64,000 bases of DNA from Diadophis punctatus similis (GCA_023053685.1 JALIGW010000002.1:245674177-245738176), one strand, 5' to 3'; shown: positions 53,316-64,000, counted from the stretch's first letter. Translations and numbers: made by a program. The notes: generated by a model from the sequence alone, not told the origin.

Positions 53316-53530
53316 CAGAGTTCTCCAACTTTTCTGGGTTGCTGGCCCTGAGGGGGAGGTAGGCACTTTTACGCACGTGGGTGCATGCGCGAACGGGGCT
53401 GTGAGTGCGTGCGACATGGCGACGCGAGCGTGAGTGGGGGATGTGCGCCCACGTGCGCCACTGGCCAGCTACTCACACGGCCCGGTGGCCAACAGCCCAC
53501 ACCCCGATATTGGGCCGTGGCCCACCCCTG
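53316..53530. mobile_element. CAGGGGTCCCCAACC hAT-like element, complete
   Basis: Ends CAGAGTTCTCCAACTTT and TGGCCCACCCCTG; exact 8-bp duplication CACTAAGG (53308-53315, 53531-53538). Confidence 0.84.
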
Positions 53531-54126
53531 CACTAAGGCATCCTGTGCTTTTGTTTTGCTTTTGATTTGATGTGTTGTGTGGATACACATCCCGTGTCTG
53601 TGTGGCTTTCCGTTTCACACTTAACAATTTTATTGGAAACGCTTCTTTTTAGCTTGTGCGAAGAACCAAAGATGGTCCCTTTCCCCTCCCCCTCAGTTAT
53701 AGACCTTTACAGCTGTATTAACCCAGCTGAGCGTGTGCGAGGTGTGTGTGTGAGTATGTATGTATGTGTGTGTGTAGTTTTAGGCCTCTCCAGGTAGACT
53801 CAATATGTTGGGTTCTTGCTGCTTTCTTGCTGGGGTTGGCTTCCTTGCGGAAGTTTTATTACCTGGCTGGGTAACATCATCAGTGCTAGGGAGAGTTGAT
53901 ATGCCATTGTGTTACTCAAAGCACTTTTGATCATTTTAAGTTTTCTAAACTGACAGGAAGTTAAATCCTCCATTTGAGTGATGTTTTGGGATTCTTAATT
54001 CACAAGCAATATCTGTTGACTTTTTGGGCCCCTGCTTGAGGGGGGGCGGCAATAAATAATTCTGACAGGGACCCCCAACTTTTTTTTAAATTTTTTTTTA
54101 GTTTCTAATCTTGCTTTTTACTAATA
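53531..54126. other. no gene recognised
   Basis: Contains a short (GT)n/(GTAT)n run near 53743-53776 and a T-rich stretch near 54080-54100. No exon seen. Confidence 0.5.
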
Positions 54127-54497
54127 CAGGTAGTCCTCGACGTACGCCCACAATGGAGGCCAAAATTAACGTTGCTAAGTGAGACATTTGTTAAGTGTCG
54201 GGTTTTGCCCCGTTTTTACGACTTTCCTTGCCACGGTTGTTAAATGGATCACTGCCGTTGTTAAGTTAGCCACACGGTCATTGAGCAAATCTGGCTTCCC
54301 CATTGACTGCCTTGTCAGAAGGTCGCAAAAGGAGGATCGCATGAGCCCCGGGACACCGCAACTGTCGTAAATATGAGTCGGGTGTCAAGTGCCTGAATTT
54401 GGATCATGTGACTGTGGAGATGCTGCCACTGTCGTGTGAGAAATGGTCATAAGTAACTTTGAACGGTCACTAAACGAGCTGTTGTACATCAAGGTAA
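54127..54497. mobile_element. CAGGTAGTCC MITE, right tip worn
   Basis: CAGGTAGTCCTCGACGTACG start with TA before it; ends near GTTGTACATCAAGG. Confidence 0.8.
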
Positions 54498-54571
54498 TGG
54501 CGGGATCGTCTACAGAACAGTTTTTTCTGTGTCACATAATATAAGCTTAAGGATAACATAGCAAGTGATTG

Positions 54572-54993
54572 CAGGTAGTCCTCAACTTACAACCACAATG
54601 GAGCCTGACATTTCTGTTGCTGAATGAGACAGTTAAAGGAGTTTTCTCCCCATTGTACGACCTTTTCCTGCCACGGTTGTTAAGTGAATCAGTTGTTAAT
54701 CACATGGACATTAAGTGAATCAGTTGTTAATCACATGGTCATTAAGTGAATCTGGCGTCCCCATTGAACTTTGCTTGTCTGGAGGGCTCAAAAGAGGATC
54801 ACGTGACCCCGGGAACACTGCAGCCGTCATAAATACAAGTTGGTTGCTAAGTGTCCCACAAGTTTTGATCAGGTGACCATGGGGATACTGCAACGGCCGT
54901 CGATCGCCTCAAAGGTCATAAATCACTTTTTTTCAGTACTGTTGTAAATGCGAAGAGTCATGAAATGAATGATTGTAAACCGAGGACTACCTG
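54572..54993. mobile_element. CAGGTAGTCC MITE, full length
   Basis: CAGGTAGTCCTCAACTTAC to AAACCGAGGACTACCTG; contains a 30-bp tandem repeat (AGTTGTTAATCACATGG twice near 54700) and GATCACGTGACC near 54798. Confidence 0.85.
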
Positions 54994-55222
54994 AAATTAC
55001 CCTAAAGGGGTTCTATTGTCAGCAGAGGACCTGGGGATCCTGGGTTCAAATCTCTTATTCGTAGAAAAAAAATCATTAAAAATACACTGCTGGGTGTGTT
55101 TTCTCCACAGTGAGCTCTACTTAAGTCAGTTTTCTGGAGAGTTTTATCGACGGCCGTCAAAATGCAATCTGAATATCCCTCAGGTCCGTTGGTGAGACTC
55201 AGACTGACCTACCTCTTAGGGG

Positions 55223-55585
55223 CAGGGGTGGGTTCCTCCCGGTTTGGACCGGATCGCCCGAACCGGTAGTGATCCGCTGGTGACGTCACTGTCAGTGCCG
55301 GTCCGTGCACGCCGCCATCTTTTTTTTAGGGGTTTTTTGCAAATTATTCCCCTTCTGCTGCTTGAAAAAGGGCCCACCCGCCCGCGGGTTAATACTGACC
55401 TTTATTTCTTCGCCCGAAGCACAGCTGATCAGCTCCTCAGCTGTATTTCGGGCTGATTATAGCTACTGAGCATGCGCGGAAGCCAAATCACACGGGATGC
55501 GCAAATGTGCGCTTGCTCCGCTCGCGCGCGCACGCAAAACATCGCAATGCAAACTGGTGGCGAAGGTAAGTGGAACCCATCCCTG
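55223..55585. mobile_element. CAGGGGTGGGTTCC hAT-like element, complete
   Basis: Ends CAGGGGTGGGTTCC and GGAACCCATCCCTG; exact duplication CTTAGGGG (55215-55222, 55586-55593). AGCACAGCTGATCAGCTCC is shared, inverted, with copies at 14.5 and 22.98 kb. Confidence 0.88.
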
Positions 55586-55593
55586 CTTAGGGG

Positions 55594-56088
55594 CGTTGTG
55601 AAGATCTAAGGCTAGGAGTAGGGAAGGAGAAGAATTGAGTCACTGAGATTATGAAACATGCAGAGTTGCTTCATTTTACAGCTTCGTCTTATCTTTTGCG
55701 ATTTAGTTACCAGTTGTGTAAATCCTCTCCACCACTTTGCGTAGTTTCCTCATTCACTTATTGTGTGCGATTCCCCACAAATGGGGGTTAATTCCACGGC
55801 TAAATGGAGCTTCGTATTTTATGAACGCGGAAGATATTTCTCTGAACTCTTTGGAAGATGGGAGCACGGAAGAAATCCCTTTGTTGTTTACTACTGCTTC
55901 TTCTTTTTTAACCCAGGGCTTGTATGAATGCAAAGAATTGGCATTTCTTGTGTGATATTGTTTGGGTGTTTGTCCATGGAAATAATTCTTCCCCCTCCCT
56001 TTTTTTTCCTTTTCCTTTTTTTTAATGGTGCTTGAAGCAATCTCTTTGTCACTTGAGGTTTCTGTCACTAAATGAGTTTCCTCCTGGT
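55594..56088. other. no gene recognised
   Basis: Unique-looking. A 72-residue ORF (55737-55955) has no recognisable domain and no coding signal beyond being open. Confidence 0.45.
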
Positions 56089-56090
56089 TA

Positions 56091-56479
56091 CCGTATTTTT
56101 CGGAGTATAAGACACACCTTAGTTTTTGGGGAGGAAAATGGGGAAAAATCTGCCTACCAGGTATTCATCTGGCTAGCGTCCTTAGTCTGGTCAGCTTCAG
56201 CACATTATTTTATCCCCTTGGTTAGGGCTTAAAAAAACCTTATTCGGAGCGAGGAGCAATGAAAAAAAGCCTGCAAAGACTTAGAGCTGGAAAAAACATT
56301 CTTCGGAGGGAGTAGCAATGAAAAAGCCTGCAAGCCGGTAAGAGTTTGGAAGATCGTTAGCACCTCGTGAGGGCTGGGGAAAAAAGCTTCGAAAAAGCTA
56401 CATTCAGAGTATAAGACCCACCCAAATTTTCAGCCTCTTTTGGGGGGGGAAGGTGCGTCTTATACTCCGAAAAATACGG
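56091..56479. mobile_element. CCGTATTTTTC element, short form
   Basis: 389 bp; ends CCGTATTTTTCGGAGTATAA and TATACTCCGAAAAATACGG; TA on both sides. Core AGCAATGAAAAA.GCCTGCAA is the unamplified, inverted version of the tandem unit at 24176-24560. Confidence 0.87.
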
Positions 56480-56632
56480 TAGTTTGCTTACAAGAGAATT
56501 GAGAAATGTTCCTGGTTGGAATGCAGCATCCCAACTGGTCAACCCCACACAAGTTGTGTGTGTAATTCGGCTACATAATAGTATGACTGCTAAAAAAAAA
56601 GGCGGGAAACTGATAATCGGATACAGGTATAC

Positions 56633-57005
56633 CAGGGGAGTCATATTTAATTTCATTGAGGGCCGCATGAAGGTTGTGTTTGACCTCGGGGGGCCGGGGT
56701 GGGTGTGGCCAGGGTGGGCGTGGCCAGCTCAACATCACTCGTGTCAGGGGCGCCTGTGGTGGCCCGAGCGCTTTGCCAGCGAAAACAGACTCCCAAGCTC
56801 CGTTTTCACCTGCGATGGCCTCCTGCAAGCCTCTGCCAGGGAAAACAGAGCTCAGGAGGGCCGCCCGCGGCCCTCACAAGCTCCGTTTTCGCTGGCAGAG
56901 GCACCACGGGCCGATCCTTCGCTGTTTCCAGGGCGGCCCCGCGGGCCAGATCTAAGCACCCCATGGGCCGGATCTGGCCCCAGGGCCTTGAGTTTGACAC
57001 CCCTG
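56633..57005. mobile_element. hAT-like element, CAGGGGTGTCAAACTC type
   Basis: The complement of its right end is CAGGGGTGTCAAACTCAAGG; the left end is CAGGGGAGTCATATTTAA. Flanks AGGTATAC / AGGTAGAC (7 of 8). Rich in GGGCCGGATCTGGCCC-like words. Confidence 0.82.
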
Positions 57006-57009
57006 AGGT

Positions 57010-57345
57010 AGACCTTGAGTTAGGACTGTAATGGAGCCTGCCCATTATGGCTGGAAGTCACGATGTTACAAACTTTTTTTTGTGGTGGTTATTAAAATGA
57101 ACAGGTCATTTGTTATGGGCCACTTTTAATGAAAACCAGAAATAAATGCCGGTCACATGACCACAGGGCACCGCTAATAGCTGTAAACGTGGCCCAGTTG
57201 CCAAATGCTCAATGTGTGATTGTTGAGAGGAGTGACTATTGTAACTTTGAATCTAGGTCATAAGTACCTCCAGATCAGTCCGTCGTAATTTTGGACTTCT
57301 GTTAAGTGATCAGTCATAAGTCAAGGAGTTACTTGTCGAAAGGAA
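57010..57345. mobile_element. CAGGTAGTCC MITE, old copy
   Basis: GTCATTTGTTATGGGCC, GGTCACATGACCACAGGG and AGTCAAGGAGTTACTTG fit a diverged copy. Confidence 0.5.
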
Positions 57346-57860
57346 TTAGCTGACCAAGGAGAATGAAGAAAGACTAGATACAAAAAAAAGTAGAAATAAT
57401 GGTGTTATTGTCTAGTTAGGGCATTCTTGATTTACACTGAGAAGCTGCCGGTAGATATTTGCCAGAGCGGCATCTCAAAATGACGAAGGGGCATGTGATT
57501 GGTTACTCCTTTTGTATCTGGGGAGATCTTCCTGTCCCTTGATCGCTGGAGATGCTCTTTTTCCCATCTTTTCCCCATTCTGTGACTTTTTTTCCCCATC
57601 AGTCCTTAAGAGAATTGCGGCCTGGATCTAGGTTTGGAATGCTTCCTTCCAAAGAGATCATCAGAATTATATGGTTCGGGCAGACATCGAATAGTAATTT
57701 TTACACATTTTGGAAAATGTACAGAAAGTTATAATATCCAGTAAGTGAACTTTTAATAATGAATCTTCAATAAATGAACTTTTAATAAAATTTAAATTAA
57801 TTCAAGCGTGGACCTTGCTATCTGTTTCTTGGCTGTGACTCAGCACGTGATTCTTAGCCA
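57346..57860. other. no gene recognised
   Basis: Unique-looking; AATAAATGAACTTTTAATAA near 57767 is AT-rich but not diagnostic. Confidence 0.45.
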
Positions 57861-57864
57861 GGCC

Positions 57865-58560
57865 ATTGTTGTGGCCCACCAGTGATCAGCAGACTCGGAC
57901 AGTGAGGAGGTTGGGGAGGAACGTGGGCCAGGCCTGGAGTGTGGGGAAGGCTCTGATGAGTGCTCTGCGTTGGAGGCAGAGATGGGGCTAGGGCCGTCCG
58001 ACAGTTATCAGCTACCTTCGGAGTCGGAGATAAGTGGGGCTGAAGAACAGCTGGAGCCTGTTCTCGATGTACACATGCGCAGAGCTGTCAGGAGAAGGGA
58101 ACAATTAAGGAACAGTGGTTGACTCGGGAGTAAAAGCACAAGGGGACGCTGAATGGCCCCTCCCATAGGAAATAAATAGGAGCGAAAGGGGAGTGGTGTT
58201 TGCAGGAGACAATTAGTTCATTATTGTGAATATTTGCTTATCTGAGAGACTCCTTGCCAAGTAGTTCCTTGTTTAGCGTTGCATCAAGAAGCTATCGGCC
58301 TGCCATTATTGATAAGGTCTGTGTTTGCAATTCACCCTTGAAAGACTGTTTGCCGGGACTTTGCTGAATGTGAATGCTAGGAATTCACATTAGCCAGATA
58401 AAAAGGGTTTTTTTCGGGACAAGGAGTCTGCTGCATGATTGGGTGAAGCCTAGGTCAGAAGAGCCATAGGGATGGGAGAGCGGGTGGAAAATCCAGACGG
58501 TGGTTACTGCTATGTGTCAACTGTCCAGTTGGCGAATCCAGAAAAAGAAACCCCTGTGAC
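57865..58560 (+). mobile_element. unclassified element, LTR-like composition
   Basis: GACTCGGACAGTGAGGAGG, a mid-region TAGGAAATAAATAGGAGC and an end with GGTTACTGCTATGTG resemble LTR sequence. No repeat of the ends or target duplication was found, so this is tentative. Confidence 0.3.
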
Positions 58561-58697
58561 ATTAGTTTACCAAGAGTGCAAACTTTACTGAATTAAATCC
58601 TCATTGGCACAGAAGAAACGAAAGCAGCTCTGGGCTTCCCGTGCAAAAGCACACATAGTTCATTCCCCCTTTTCCCCATGAGCCACCCACAATTATT

Positions 58698-59302
58698 ATT
58701 TTTTTAATTGAAAAAGTTTTAACATTTCATTTAAAACGTACAAACGTTTTTCTCTTTTCTCCCCCCTTCCCCCCTCCCCCCTTCCCAGCCCTCTTGCCCT
58801 CCACCCCACCCCCGACTTCCCAGAAAAAGCACAAGGTATAATCAAAAACAAACATAAAGCTAAAATATGCTAAAAATTATTAATTTTAACATTTTTCTAA
58901 TTCCTAACTCCTTATTACTCAAAAACCTAACAACATAAACTAAAAATTAAACATATATCATTAATAAACTATTTGGGTCTTCTTAATCTGATACTTTTTT
59001 TGAACATAATCAGTCCACCTATTCCATTCCAATATATATCTTTCATTTGAATGATCCTTAAGATATGATGAAATTTTTGCCATTTCAGCCAGATGTGTAA
59101 CTTTTAGTGTCCATTCTTCAATAGTAGGCATATCTTCCTTCTTCCAGTACTGTGCCACCAGTAACCTGGCAGCTGTTATTAAATTCAAAACCAAGTTAGT
59201 CTCTGTAACAGAACAATCTGTAATTATTCCCAACAAAAAAAACTGTGGTGTGAACTTGATCTTTTTCTTTAAAATATTTTGTATAATCCACCATATTTTT
59301 AT
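58698..59302 (-). pseudogene. L1 LINE, 5'-truncated 3' end
   Basis: A perfect 15-bp duplication CCACCCACAATTATT (58683-58697, 59303-59317) bounds the insert. On the minus strand it encodes the ORF2 C-terminus (AARLLVAQYWKKEDMPTIEE, HLAEMAKISSYL), with stop near 58961, then an AT-rich 3' UTR and an A-rich end. A target-primed L1 insertion. Confidence 0.87.
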
Positions 59303-59317
59303 CCACCCACAATTATT

Positions 59318-59612
59318 GTGTCCACAATACCACTTCAGTTCATTTTGTTATGGGAACCGGCTGGCCTCACTGGGACATCTGCTCAGGGTGTCCTTGAAGG
59401 GGGAGCAATGTCTCCCTGGAACTGACATTCCAATCTACTACCACCCTATTCTTTGTCAAGCTGCGAGCGAAGCAGAATATAGGTGACTGTTCGAGTCAGA
59501 TTGGAGCCACGTTCTTATGAGCGGGCTTTGGTGTTCACACAGGTAATAAAGGGCAGGGGTTCAAGTGCAGATGCCCTTGCCCTTAACCCCTCCGCTCCCA
59601 CCCATTAAGATA
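59318..59612. other. no gene recognised
   Basis: Nothing nameable. Confidence 0.4.
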
Positions 59613-59620
59613 GTCTAAAG

Positions 59621-60418
59621 CGGGGGTCTCCAACCTGTGGGCAGTGGCCCAATACTGGGCTGTGGCCTCTTGGCCACTGGGATGCATGAGTGGCTGGCCA
59701 GTGCGCAGGCGTGCACATTCATGCCCACACACCCACTCATGCTAGCATGACCACGAGCATTGCACGGGAGCTAACGTCGCCACAAGCATCGCACAGGCGC
59801 TAGCATCGCCGCAAGCATCATGCGGACACTAGCGTTGCCGCAAGCATCGTGCGGGCGCTAGTGTTGCCGTGAGCATAGTGCAGGCACTAGCATCACCGGG
59901 GGCATCATGCAGGCATTAGCATCGCTGCAAGTGTTGCAGGCACTCAGGGTCCCATTTGCATCATATCAGAGGTGGGTTCCTCCCGGTTCGCACCGGTTCT
60001 ATAGAAGCAAACCGCTGGTGACATCACAGAGCCAATTCTGTCGGTGCTGGTCCGTGGACTCCGCCATCTTTCTTTTGGGGTTTTTTTTTTTTGGATTTTT
60101 TTTTTTGGATTTTTTTGGGGGGAATTTTTTGGGGGGAATTTTTTTTTGGAATTTTTTTTGGATTTTTTTTCTTCTGCACATGCATAAAAGCTGAGTTTCT
60201 GGCACTGCGCATGCACCACCATCTTGTTTTTGGCTTTAAAAAAAATGAATTTTTGGCACGGCCACTCGGCACAGGAGGAAGCGAACTGGCGGCGAGGTAA
60301 GTTAGAACCCACCCCTGCATCATATGCATGCTCTCGGCCCTATTTGCACATGCATGCATAAAGGCTCCTGCCCTTCCCCCCAATCTGGGCCACCAACCAC
60401 AAAGGTTGGGGAACTGTG
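59621..60418. mobile_element. CAGGGGTCCCCAACC hAT-like element hosting another hAT
   Basis: Left CGGGGGTCTCCAACCTG, right AAGGTTGGGGAACTGTG; flanks GTCTAAAG / ATCTAAGG (6 of 8). 59750-59940 is a tandem run of about 30-bp units with GCAAGCATCGTGCGGGCGCT. The nested element is at 59967-60317. Confidence 0.78.
59967..60317. mobile_element. CAGGGGTGGGTTCC hAT-like element, nested
   Basis: Ends CAGAGGTGGGTTCC and AGAACCCACCCCTG; exact duplication CATCATAT (59959-59966, 60318-60325). Core has long T/G tracts with CCGCCATCTTTC. Confidence 0.88.
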
Positions 60419-60439
60419 ATCTAAGGTGGTCCTACATGT

Positions 60440-60790
60440 CAAAATAGGCACAGTGGCTCAATGGTTTAAAGACACTGGAGCTGGTCTTGGCTCCAGCGGT
60501 CCAAGTCCTAGCACTGCATGGCAGAGTGAGCCCCTGTTACTTGCCTCAGCTTCTCCCCACCAACAGTTCAAAAGCAGCTACCTGTGAGTAGATAAATTGG
60601 TACCACTTCAGTGGGAAACGTGGCGGGGTTTCGTGCGGACAGTCAGACGCCTGCCAGAGTTGGATGCCCGACTGCGAGGCAACATCGGTGGTGAGAGAAG
60701 GATGATGCCACAAGAAGCTGCTGGTCTTTCTGGTGCAGAGCTAGTTCGCCCCCTGTGGGGCATCCTGGATAGCGCATGAGTGTGAACTAA
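60440..60790 (+). mobile_element. SINE-like repeat with tRNA-like head
   Basis: CACAGTGGCTCAATGGTTTA and a GCGGTCCAAGTCCTAGC stretch about 45 bases later resemble A and B boxes. The tail runs through AGCTACCTGTGAGTAGATAA and CGCCCCCTGTGGGGC. The 60-residue ORF inside is not a gene. Confidence 0.55.
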
Positions 60791-61063
60791 ACAGACTAGC
60801 ATTCTTTGGCAGCCAAACAACTGCTAGACTAACACGTAATCTCCTGGCTAATTTACTACCGCTATACACAAAATTACAATGTCAAAATGACTAAAAAGGG
60901 ATCATTTTGCTCCTGTCAAGTTTTGGATCTTCCCTGCCCTTCCAACGTATGGCAGGCACCCTAAGGTTCAGTTCTCCCTGGGGAGACTATTCAAAATATC
61001 GCTTCCTTGACACAAGGTAGGATGAGTTTTCTCTCCATATGCTTTCTCTGACTGACTTCAGAG

Positions 61064-61456
61064 CAGGAGTGGGCTGCTGGGGGTTCACAGGGGTTCGGGA
61101 CAACCTCTAGCTAAGATTCTGTGCAGTTCGGAGAACCTCCAAATCCCACTTCTTGCTGGCCCCACCCACCCCTCCCAGGAGTCCCCCACGCGGCCCGTTT
61201 CGGATGCAGGTAAGTTCAGGGCGCGCACGGAAGCTCGGGTAGGGCGAAAAGCGGGCCTACCGGAAGTGGCTACAGAGCCTGAGGAGGCCGTTTTTGCCCT
61301 CCCGGAGGCTCGACAAAAACCTCTGGAGCCCGGGGAGGGCAAAAATGCCCCCCCCGCCATGGTGCAGGAGGCCAATTAGGCCACGCCTACCATGGCCACG
61401 CTCACCTAGCAACCGGGCAGAAAACCCCTTGCTAAATTTTTTGAAGCCCACCACTG
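61064..61456. mobile_element. hAT-like element, CAGGAGTGGGCTGC type
   Basis: Right end GAAGCCCACCACTG; flanks CTTCAGAG / CTTCAGGG (7 of 8). The interior GGGAGGGCAAAAATGCCCCC resembles the CAGTGATGGCGAACC family core. Confidence 0.8.
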
Positions 61457-61590
61457 CTTCAGGGGCCTGTCTCAATTATGAGGCAGCCAAAAAATAAAAT
61501 CCTCCTTGACCAGAGCTTGACTCTTGGTGAATTAATGGATATATCCACACATTGCTTTTAGCAACTCTATGGAAGTTTTTCCATTTGAGT

Positions 61591-62055
61591 GGTGGCCTAG
61601 AGGTGAAGATGCTTGCCTCCCACTCAGAAGGTTGAGAGTTCAGTCCTAGGCAGTGACAGATGTTTCTCTGTCAGGACACAAAGAAAAAAAATATCTGCTG
61701 CAAACCTCCTGGCATATATTTATTTATTTATTTTGTGAGATTTATATACCGCCTCACAGTGCAAGCACTCTCTAAGCAGTTTACACCAGTAAGCAATGTA
61801 TATTTATATTGCCCCCAACAATCTGGGTCCTCATTTTACCTACCTCGGAAGGATGGAAGGCTGAGTCAACCTTGAGCCAGTGAGATTTGAACCGCTGACC
61901 TGCGGATCAGTGTCAGCTAAAGTGGCCTGCAGTACCTGCCTCTAACCGCTGCACCACCTCGGCATATAGGCGTCAGGAAGGGCATCCAGCCAGTAAACGA
62001 TTCAGTCGCCCAGATTCCACCCCAATAAAAGGGATTACACGGTTGTAAAAAGAAA
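61591..62055 (+). mobile_element. tRNA-derived SINE (BovB-tail type), split by another SINE
   Basis: Head GTGGCCTAGAGGTGAAGATG and AGAGTTCAGTCCTAGGCAG; the tail resumes at 61967 with GGCGTCAGGAAGGGCATCC and AATAAAAGGGATTACACGG. The AAGGGCATCC tail resembles BovB LINE ends (from memory). Confidence 0.7.
61713..61966 (-). mobile_element. tRNA-derived SINE nested in the SINE above
   Basis: Tail (TTTA)n at 61715-61732, body AGCAGTTTACACCAG, head GGTGGTGCAGCGGTT near 61955; GGCATAT occurs on both sides as a short target duplication. Confidence 0.8.
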
Positions 62056-62609
62056 AAAAACGGAAGTTTTCCATTTCAAAATGATCTTTTTTCCCCCCAG
62101 TTCTACTACCTAACCTTCAGTCATGGTATTCACTGGTAGTATTCTGTTCAATATTTCATAAGGCTACATAAGGTTATGAATTATGCATGTTCATGAGCCC
62201 AGCCAGTGAGCAGATTCTATCACCTACTGTCAATATCACATTGCAATGGGTGGATCATTAGAGTAAATAATAGATAAACAAACCCTATGAATCAAAAGCT
62301 GGTTGTCCCATGCTTAAAAGGAACTTTTAAATCCTTTTGCTTTCTTGCTTTTATTGATGGTCCTATTGTCATTTTCAATAGGATTTATTGGAGGCATGCT
62401 GATTTAGAGGTTTTCCTTAATTGTAAATTCTGCTTTAGTTCTTTAATCTTAACAAATTGACTTCCCCCTCAGTTCAGATTAATCTTCAATCGACAGCTAC
62501 AATTGGGACTAGAACTTCTGTCATTAAGCGAGGTGGTTGTTAAATGAGTGGTGCCCAATTCTACAATCTTTTTTGCTGCTGTTGTTAAGCAAACAACTGA
62601 GATTTGAAT
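62056..62609. other. no gene; short MITE scrap
   Basis: Unique-looking to about 62500. CATTAAGCGAGGTGGTTG and TTGTTAAGCAAACAACTG at 62520-62600 are remnants of the CAGGTAGTCC MITE. Confidence 0.5.
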
Positions 62610-63029
62610 ATAATAGAATAGAAAATAGAATAGAGTACAGAATAGAGTAGAGTAGAGAGTAGAGTAGAGAAGAATAGAATAGAATAGAATAGAAAATAGA
62701 ATAAAATTCAGAATAGAGTAGAGTTTAGAGTAGAGAAAAGAGAAGAATAGAATAGAAAATAGAATAGAATAAAGTGGAGTGTAGAATAGAGTAGAGTATA
62801 GAATAGAATAGAATAGAATAGAATAGAATAGAATAGAATAGAATAGAATAGAATAGAATAGAATAGAATAGAATAGAATAGAATAGAATAGAATAATAGA
62901 ATGGAATGGAATGGAATGGAATGGAATGGAATGGAATGGAATGGAATGGAATAGAATAGAATAGAATAGAATAGAATAGAATAGAATAGAATAGAATAGA
63001 ATAGAATAGAATAGAATAGAATAGAATAG
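62610..63029. repeat. (AATAG)n microsatellite with a (GGAAT)n block
   Basis: About 420 bp of AATAG units and variants (AGAGT, AGAAA), with about ten GGAAT units at 62902-62952. Ser/Phe/Ile-rich ORFs on the minus strand are artefacts. Confidence 0.95.
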
Positions 63030-63530
63030 AATTCTTTATTGGCCAAGTGAGATTGGACACACAAGGAATTTGTCTTTGGTGCATATGCTCTCAGTGTACA
63101 TAAAAAAGATACACTTCTCAAGAATCATGAGGTACAACACTTAATGACTGTCATAGGGTACAAATAAGCAATCAGGAAACAATCAATATTAATATAAATC
63201 GTAAGGATACAAGCAACAAAGTTACAGTCATACAGTCATAAGTGGGAGGAGATGGGTGATAGGAACAATGAGAAGACTAATAGTAATAATAATGCAGCCT
63301 TAGTGAATAGTTTGATGGTGATGAGGGAATTATTTGTTTAGCAGAGTGATGGCATTTGGGGGAAAAACTGTTCTTGTGTCTAGTTGTCTTGGTGTGCAGT
63401 GCTCTATAGCGTCATTTTGAGGGTAGAAGTTGACACAATTTATGTCCAGGATGCGAGGGGTCAGTAAATATCTTCACGGCCCTCTTTTTGACAACACCAT
63501 AAAACTAATGTCAACACACCCCCAAAAAAG
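63030..63530 (-). mobile_element. CR1-type LINE tail, antisense, longest copy
   Basis: Begins GAATTCTTTATTGGCCAAGT and continues TTTGTCTTTGGTGCATATGC, TCATAGGGTACAAATAAGC, CTGTTCTTGTGTCTAGTTGT to about 63500. Colinear with 45488-45700 and, inverted, with 33450-33560. Confidence 0.85.
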
Positions 63531-64000
63531 GGGGGGAAACAAGAGGACTCTGAAAGAAATCCTGAAATCAGGCGAACGGAAAAGAAAATATCAACTCACT
63601 CACCTGCTGTGCATAAGTGAGATTCCATTTTTAGCTGAAGGATGTTGGGAAAATACAGAGTACAGAATAATAAGACTTGGAAAGCACCTTGGAGATCTAG
63701 TCCAACCCCACCCCCTGCTCAAGCAGGAGATCCTATATATACCATTTCGGACTAATGGCTCGCCAAGAAAAGAGAGGAAGAAAATCTATGTGGTTGCTAA
63801 GAGTTGACACCGACTTCATGGTACATGATCGAATGATCAGTTGGGAAAAGGCATGGAATTAGGCATGGGGAAAAAGGCTCGCTGGGGAATTCTGGGAGTT
63901 GAAGTCCACATGTCTTCAGGCTGCCAAGATCGAGAAACGTTGATTTAAGCTAAAAGTCTGTAGACATTCTCAGTCATCCAGGTCATGGTTGTCCCAAAGG
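63531..64000. other. mixed repeat ends at the window edge
   Basis: 63670-63755: antisense CR1 tip (AAAGCACCTTGGAGATCTAG). 63880-63945: half a CAGGGATCTCCAACC hAT MITE. 63960-64000: start of a foldback element (TCTCAGTCATCCAGGTCATG), cut by the window end. Confidence 0.65.

Noticed and set aside
55737..55955. Small 72-residue ORF as a gene
   Set aside because: No domain, no splice or promoter support, and ORFs of this length are expected by chance.
62708..63121. Ser/Phe/Tyr-rich minus ORF
   Set aside because: Pure translation of (AATAG)n and LINE-tail sequence.

Overview
This is vertebrate nuclear DNA, most likely from a snake. The evidence is: (AATAG)n / (ATAGA)n arrays fused to CR1-type LINE tails at 33.5, 45.5 and 63.0 kb (a hallmark reported for advanced snakes), tRNA-headed squamate-type SINEs, R4/Dong, L1 and L2-like LINE pieces, and many hAT and TA-target DNA transposons. 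I can support three protein-coding genes, all C2H2 zinc-finger transcription factors. Most of the rest is transposon sequence, much of it nested.

Gene A (minus, 10914-12131) is a 12-finger terminal exon; its upstream exons were not found. A CpG-rich block with a 62-bp minisatellite (15.7-16.35 kb) is a possible promoter for it. Gene B (minus, 20719-26830) can be rebuilt from three exons: SCAN (26147-26830), a 127-nt degenerate KRAB-A-like exon (24998-25124), and a terminal exon with 8 intact and 3 decayed fingers. The phases agree (0, then 1), giving 689 residues. Gene C (plus, 44437-49385) is the same kind of gene in the opposite orientation: SCAN exon, a 115-nt linker or KRAB-remnant exon, and a terminal exon with 4 full fingers plus one cut off by a stop. 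It gives 505 residues. A CpG island at 38.5-39.0 kb with a good splice donor is its likely promoter and noncoding first exon. The three proteins are expected to be nuclear sequence-specific DNA-binding regulators. SCAN domains mediate pairing between such proteins, so B and C may dimerise with each other or with paralogs.

Recurring repeat families, named here by their terminal sequence: (1) CAGGTAGTCC MITE, about 0.4 kb, TA target, at least 14 copies or pieces; (2) CCGTATTTTTC element, TA target, in 1-kb and shorter forms; (3) CCGTGTTTCCCC element, TA target; (4) hAT-like elements with 8-bp target duplications and ends CAGTGATGGCGAACC, CAGGGGTGGGTTCC, CAGGGGTGAAATCC, CAGGGATCTCCAACC, CAGGGGTCCCCAACC or TAAGGTGACCAGA; (5) a foldback element with TCATCCAGGTCATGG; (6) an internally deleted mariner; (7) tRNA-derived SINEs; (8) CR1, R4/Dong, L1 and L2-like LINEs; (9) a short LTR family with one copy just downstream of gene A and one just downstream of gene B. 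Family names are pattern recognition and were not checked against a repeat library.

The most informative structures are: the two reconstructed SCAN genes; the LTR copies that could supply polyadenylation signals to both minus-strand genes; an R4/Dong element within TAA repeats bounded by a 17-bp duplication inside a CR1 copy; a five-layer transposon stack at 40.9-43.1 kb; and a duplicated promoter-like sequence at 35.3 and 38.6 kb. I found no rRNA, tRNA gene, CRISPR array or prokaryotic-type system.
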